A DNA stretch of 64,000 nucleotides from contig CAYJKJ010000003.1 of the NCBI GenBank assembly GCA_964370715.1, positions 104,364-168,363 of the forward strand, written 5' to 3'. The notes under the pieces were generated by a model that was not told the DNA's origin, made no database searches, and saw only the letters and a program-made list of their open reading frames with translations. Of the stretch, positions 60,715 through 64,000 are shown one piece after another; the stretch's first letter is position 1; every line of letters starts with the position of its first letter. The position numbers and the translations under genes were made by a program. The stretch is from CAYJAY01 sp964370715. GTDB taxonomy: Bacteria > Bacillota > Clostridia > Oscillospirales > Ruminococcaceae.

Positions 60715-62058
60715 CTATTTCGGGATTTCATCAAACAAAATTATATCTATTACAAATATATTATTTGTAGTGTGTATACTAAAATACCCGTTTTTTTCCT
60801 CAACTATTTTTTTTATACTCTTTAAACCAATTCCATGATTCAATTTATCTTTTTTATTGGTAATAGGAATTCCCTCAAAAAATTTCAATTTATTGTTAAA
60901 AGGATTTCTTGCTTTTATACACAAATTTCCGTTATCATCTATAATTAATAGTGAAAGTTTTTTATCCTTTTCATTATAACAATTTTCTGTATTAAAATTA
61001 GTTACCGCATTATCTATTATATTACCTAAAATAACGTATAGAACATTTTCATCAAAGTCAGCGTTCTCCGACACATTAATTTTTATATCTATCATTATTC
61101 CTTGTTGTTCTATAGGTTGAAGTTTATAATTTAACAATAAATTCAGTTTTTGATTTCTTGTATATTCTCGTAGGTCTTCTGATAAACTTTTTCCAATAAT
61201 TAAATCTATCTTTTGCTCGATTTCTTTAAGAGCTTTTTCGTTTTTTTCTTGTGTTTTGGCTTTAATATACAGCAAATCATATTTCAAGTTGTGTTTAACT
61301 GTTCTAACTTTTTGAAATGAAGATTTAACTTCTTCTTCAATATTAAAATAAAATTCTTTTTGTGCCTTAAGGAGCAAATTTTCAAGTTTCAAATTTTCAG
61401 AATATTTAAGTTTATCAAATAGATAAAAGAAGAAAACATTTATAAACACCAAAAGTATTAATGATAGTAAAATCGCATAATCAATAAAATGCGTATTAAA
61501 CACCATTTCAAAAAACATATAGATTATAGATATGCTTATTCCGGGAATAATGCAAGCTTTCAAAAAATCGAAAGAGCTTTTCTTTTCATTAAAATATTCT
61601 TTTCTTTTTGACAACTGCAACAGTTTAACAATAATTAAAGCGATTAAACTAGTGCTTGCAGTCCCTATCATATTTAACGTTTCGTTTCTGGATAATAGCA
61701 AATCTCTTCCCCATATTTGTATAAATATAATTACAACAAAAAGTTCAAGTATATTTTTAAATACAGTCCATGTAAGTGCCATCAACAAGCAGTTTTTAAT
61801 ATTACACTTAAAAATCAATGATATGACTATAACGGTTGTGCCATGTATTAAAATAATTATTAACGAATCAAGTGTTGCAACATATGTAAATATACTTAAA
61901 ACAATGTAAAACGCATAAATTAAAAATACAATTTTTTTGTTTATATTTTCATTCCTTGAAAAAAACGTATACAAAGCACTGTATAGAGTATAAAGTGACA
62001 AAATACTAATAGCAGCATAGTATATGACTTGCAAATAATTTATTATCAATATATCCAC
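60715..62058 (-). CDS. agrC: AgrC-type sensor histidine kinase
   Basis: 447 residues. The N-terminal half has about six membrane segments. A coiled linker carries the phospho-acceptor box RTVKHNLKYDLLYIKA, and the C-terminal ATPase domain has ILGNIIDNAVTNF (N box) and HGIGLKSIKKIVEEKNG (G box). This is the HPK10 arrangement of AgrC/ComD/VirS receptors, which sense cyclic or linear peptides. The natural partner is the adjacent AgrD peptide. The start overlaps agrA by 13 nt. Confidence 0.9.
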   Translation of the reverse strand: MDILIINYLQVIYYAAISILSLYTLYSALYTFFSRNENINKKIVFLIYAFYIVLSIFTYVATLDSLIIILIHGTTVIVISLIFKCNIKNCLLMALTWTVFKNILELFVVIIFIQIWGRDLLLSRNETLNMIGTASTSLIALIIVKLLQLSKRKEYFNEKKSSFDFLKACIIPGISISIIYMFFEMVFNTHFIDYAILLSLILLVFINVFFFYLFDKLKYSENLKLENLLLKAQKEFYFNIEEEVKSSFQKVRTVKHNLKYDLLYIKAKTQEKNEKALKEIEQKIDLIIGKSLSEDLREYTRNQKLNLLLNYKLQPIEQQGIMIDIKINVSENADFDENVLYVILGNIIDNAVTNFNTENCYNEKDKKLSLLIIDDNGNLCIKARNPFNNKLKFFEGIPITNKKDKLNHGIGLKSIKKIVEEKNGYFSIHTTNNIFVIDIILFDEIPK

Positions 62059-62768
62059 CTCTTCTCAATAAAATTTAAATACCTTTCTTGCGTATCAGAT
62101 TTATATTTTTCACCAATATTGAATATCTCCCCATTTTTTTCAAAAATTATTTTTTTTGATTTAACTGAAATAAAATTCATGTTAAATATATATGTGCGTG
62201 ACGGCAAAATAAAAATATTCAAATCTTTAATTCTTTCCCATAACGCCGAAAGTGTATCGTAATATCTAAGTTCATTTCTTGTAGTGTGAATTATTATTTC
62301 GTTCCTACTACTTTCAAAATATATTATTTCGCTTAATGGAATACTTTTAAGAAAACCATTTTTGTTAAATGTAAAAAACACCGACTTTTCACTTGAAACA
62401 ATTTTCAATGCTTTTTTTAAAAGTGCTTCAAATGTTTCTGTTTTTATTGGTTTATCAATAAATCCAATTGTTCTTATATCGAAAAGTTCTCTTATCCGAT
62501 CATCAGTACAAGAAACAAATATGATTAAACTGCTTTCGCCGAAAGTTCTAATAGTTGTCGCTGTTTCTATTCCATCAATCCCATTCATAACAATATCAAG
62601 TAAAATCACATCAAAAAATTCATTTTTAATTTTTGCAATCAACTCTTCACCGCTTGAAAAACATTTAATTGTAAAATCAACTTCCCATTTTATTTGTATC
62701 TCTGTCAAAATATTTTTTATTATTTCTCTTTCTTGAGATAAATCATCACAAATTGCGATTTTGAGCAT
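62046..62768 (-). CDS. agrA: AgrA-type LytTR response regulator
   Basis: 240 residues. A receiver domain begins MLKIAICDDL (acidic pair D8/D9) with phospho-acceptor D58 in ILLDIVMNGIDG and a conserved Lys in FIDKPIKTE. The C-terminal LytTR DNA-binding domain (about 135-235) has FTFNKNGFLKSIPLSEIIYF and FILPSRTYIFNMNFI. The ATG at 62768 has GGAGG upstream; a longer form to 62783 is less likely. It is expected to bind the repeats at 60606-60638. Confidence 0.9.
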   Translation of the reverse strand: MLKIAICDDLSQEREIIKNILTEIQIKWEVDFTIKCFSSGEELIAKIKNEFFDVILLDIVMNGIDGIETATTIRTFGESSLIIFVSCTDDRIRELFDIRTIGFIDKPIKTETFEALLKKALKIVSSEKSVFFTFNKNGFLKSIPLSEIIYFESSRNEIIIHTTRNELRYYDTLSALWERIKDLNIFILPSRTYIFNMNFISVKSKKIIFEKNGEIFNIGEKYKSDTQERYLNFIEKRWIY

Positions 62769-62802
62769 TTTCAAATCCTCCATTTTGTATAATATTGTCT
62801 AA

Positions 62803-62811
62803 ATTATATCA
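62803..62811 (-). promoter_or_regulatory. Extended -10 promoter of agrA-agrC
   Basis: On the minus strand TGA directly precedes TATAAT (62803-62808), and CTGAAA lies about 17 bp further up. I found no second copy of the 21-bp-spaced repeats here. Confidence 0.6.
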
Positions 62812-63008
62812 CAAGTACGAGAGGATTTCAGCTTACTAAATTTTTAAGAATACAAAATAATTAATCAAATTAAGAATGATAGATTTAAAACAGCCTATCT
62901 TGTAACCAATAATATCAGATTAAATCTAATATATCAACACTAAACATATAATTATATCGGATAATATTTTCGCTGATTTCGTGTACAATTATACATAGAG
63001 GTGGGAAC

Positions 63009-63329
63009 ATGAAATCTAAAAAAGCGTTTGGAGAGAGGCTGTCAAAACTAAGGCTGAAAAAAGCTATTTCCGCAAGATTGATGAGCGAATATATCGGCAA
63101 ATCAGAGGGGTATATAAACAATATTGAAAACGGAAACAATTTTCCGTCTATGGAAGCATTTATGGATATTTGTGATTGCCTAAACATATCCCCCAAAGAC
63201 TTTTTTGACTGCACATCCGAAAATCCGGAAAAGCTAAAATGTCTATTGGAAGATTTGCAATTACTAAGCGATGAACAAGCGGTTCACGTTTCGGCAATTA
63301 TTAAAGATATCGTTAAACCTGCAAAATAA
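63009..63329 (+). CDS. XRE family helix-turn-helix regulator
   Basis: 106 residues. The N-terminal Cro/CI-type domain (residues 8-62) reads FGERLSKLRLKKAISARLMS, then YIGKSEGYINNIENGNNFPS. The remainder is a short helical C-terminus. GAGGTGGGAA precedes the ATG. It lies between the agr locus and a relaxase gene, opposite to both, and could control the mobile element or the agr genes. Its targets are not visible. Confidence 0.87.
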   Translation: MKSKKAFGERLSKLRLKKAISARLMSEYIGKSEGYINNIENGNNFPSMEAFMDICDCLNISPKDFFDCTSENPEKLKCLLEDLQLLSDEQAVHVSAIIKDIVKPAK

Positions 63330-63404
63330 ACGATTTGTATTCAAAAAGCAAATCGGTTTTTTATTGAGGGTTTGTATTTTCAATAATCCTCTATAAGTTT
63401 TGTA

Positions 63405-63443
63405 GCAAGCAGGGCAAGGTTGTACAAAACCTTGCTCGCTTGT
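63405..63443. repeat. Large imperfect stem-loop near the relaxase gene
   Basis: CAAGC-agg-GCAAGGTT (about 63406-63421) pairs with AACCTTGC-t-CGCTTG (63428-63442) around a short loop. It lies between the XRE gene and the relaxase end. It might be part of a transfer or integration site of the element, or a terminator-like fold; the sequence does not decide. Confidence 0.5.
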
Positions 63444-63473
63444 TGGTGGAACGCCCCCAAACCCCCTTGAAAA

Positions 63474-63491
63474 ACGGTAATTAATTACCGT
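63474..63491. repeat. Perfect 18-bp palindrome (ACGGTAATTAATTACCGT)
   Basis: ACGGTAATTAATTACCGT reads the same on both strands. It is placed 40 bp after the relaxase stop, next to a second hairpin CACCC/GGGTG (63498-63511). It could be an operator or part of an element end. Without a copy elsewhere in the window its role is open. Confidence 0.55.
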
Positions 63492-63520
63492 GCTACACAC
63501 CCTTTCGGGTGCTAATATCA

Positions 63521-63547
63521 CACAGGAACATCAACGTTGTTCCTGTG
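63521..63547. terminator. Hairpin at the 3' end of the relaxase gene
   Basis: CACAGGAACA (63521-63530) and TGTTCCTGTG (63538-63547) form a 10-bp perfect stem, with a T-run on the plus side. It overlaps the last codons of the relaxase and could act as a terminator for plus-strand transcription entering the element. Confidence 0.5.
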
Positions 63548-64000
63548 TTTTTTCGTTTTGCTTTTGGTCATGGTGTTCGCCCAAAAGACGGTCGATATTA
63601 GCCTTTGCAATTTGAATATCCTGTATCTGTTTTCTCGCCGTTTGATACTCAGTATAAAGAGTTTTCTTGCGAGAAAGAAGTTCTGAAAACTCCTGTTGAA
63701 GTTCCTTTTTTGTCGGTAGCTTTTTTCTGTCAAGCTGATTAAAAGCCTCCTTTGCCGCTTTGTGTAAAACTATCTCGGAGCGATTCTCTTCAAAGAACTT
63801 TTTGGAATACCCCGCCTTGCGATAAGCTACATAAACCTCACGAGTTTTGGCGTAGTTGTAGATATGGCTTTGCAAAACTTTAACCTCAGCAATGCGCTTT
63901 TCAGCGTTCTTTATTCTATCATTAAGACTGTTAAAATTAGCGGTGACCTCTGCCGTCTTTTGTTCTAAATCCGCATAGTCAATCAAGTTATGTTCACGCA
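63531..64000 (-). CDS. Relaxase/mobilisation protein, C-terminal part, cut by the right edge
   Basis: About 156 codons are visible and the frame is open to the edge (the residues before the in-frame TTG at 63986 continue as REHN). The visible part matches the C-terminal helical region of Tn1549/CTn-type relaxases, with YNYAKTREVYVAYRKAGYSK and KKLPTKKELQQEFSEL. It has a long charged coiled coil and a Gln/Glu-rich end (HDQKQNEKTQEQR). The catalytic N-terminal part with the Tyr and His triad is beyond the window. This is the only strong mobile-element gene in the window. Confidence 0.8.
   Translation of the reverse strand, partial: REHNLIDYADLEQKTAEVTANFNSLNDRIKNAEKRIAEVKVLQSHIYNYAKTREVYVAYRKAGYSKKFFEENRSEIVLHKAAKEAFNQLDRKKLPTKKELQQEFSELLSRKKTLYTEYQTARKQIQDIQIAKANIDRLLGEHHDQKQNEKTQEQR

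Noticed and set aside
1..64000. CRISPR array, tRNA and rRNA genes
   Set aside because: I saw no regularly spaced identical repeats of CRISPR type and no tRNA or rRNA-like sequence. The GT2 repeats are coding paralogues, not a CRISPR array.

Overview
The window looks like chromosome of a low-GC Gram-positive anaerobe of the class Clostridia, probably near the Oscillospiraceae/Ruminococcaceae. This rests on gene content (ylxM-ffh-rpsP-khpA-rimM-trmD, HPr-uvrC, rsmD-coaD), strong GGAGG-type ribosome sites, TTG starts on potB, ffh and uvrC, and no outer-membrane genes. The species cannot be named from the sequence.

Layout. (1) 1-2.7 kb: a cut-off membrane protein, a 54-residue peptide carrying the core motif of Na+-translocating decarboxylase beta subunits, diaminopropionate ammonia-lyase, then about 0.8 kb of hairpin-rich non-coding DNA. 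(2) 2.7-9.5 kb: a class A penicillin-binding protein and a potABCD polyamine transporter with a long leader. (3) 9.5-20.7 kb: a GT28-type lipid glycosyltransferase and an FGGY kinase, then an ABC sugar importer with an N-acetylhexosamine-1-kinase-like protein, a nucleotidyltransferase and a hexose-phosphate mutase, divergent from a PocR/AraC regulator. (4) 20.8-23.5 kb: RidA-tryptophanase and a DUF212 protein. (5) 23.5-41.8 kb: one very long minus-strand operon with twelve consecutive paralogous GT2 glycosyltransferases, preceded by two further glycosyltransferases and an NAD-dependent epimerase. (6) 42-52.8 kb: housekeeping genes on the plus strand. (7) 52.7-58.9 kb: a four-gene operon with an ABC-2 exporter and two paralogous surface lipoproteins. 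(8) 59-62.8 kb: an AT-rich agr-type quorum-sensing locus beside a secreted beta-trefoil protein. (9) 63-64 kb: an XRE regulator and the 3' end of a relaxase, so the right side is probably inside or at the edge of an integrative conjugative element.

How the genes connect. DpaL and tryptophanase both release 2-aminoacrylate, and RidA, which detoxifies that intermediate, is co-transcribed with tryptophanase. The sugar locus has the logic of the bifidobacterial lacto-N-biose/HexNAc pathway but lacks the GH112 phosphorylase in this window. The epimerase and the glycosyltransferase array could supply and build a surface glycan, but no initiating transferase, flippase or polymerase is present here.

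The strongest candidates for something new are the twelve-gene GT2 array, with variable middles, conserved ends and a copied 3' end; a two-copy intergenic element of about 78 nt with fixed spacing (45251-45328 and 58829-58906); the agr locus with its 21-bp-spaced direct repeats; and the small decarboxylase-motif peptide next to dpaL.
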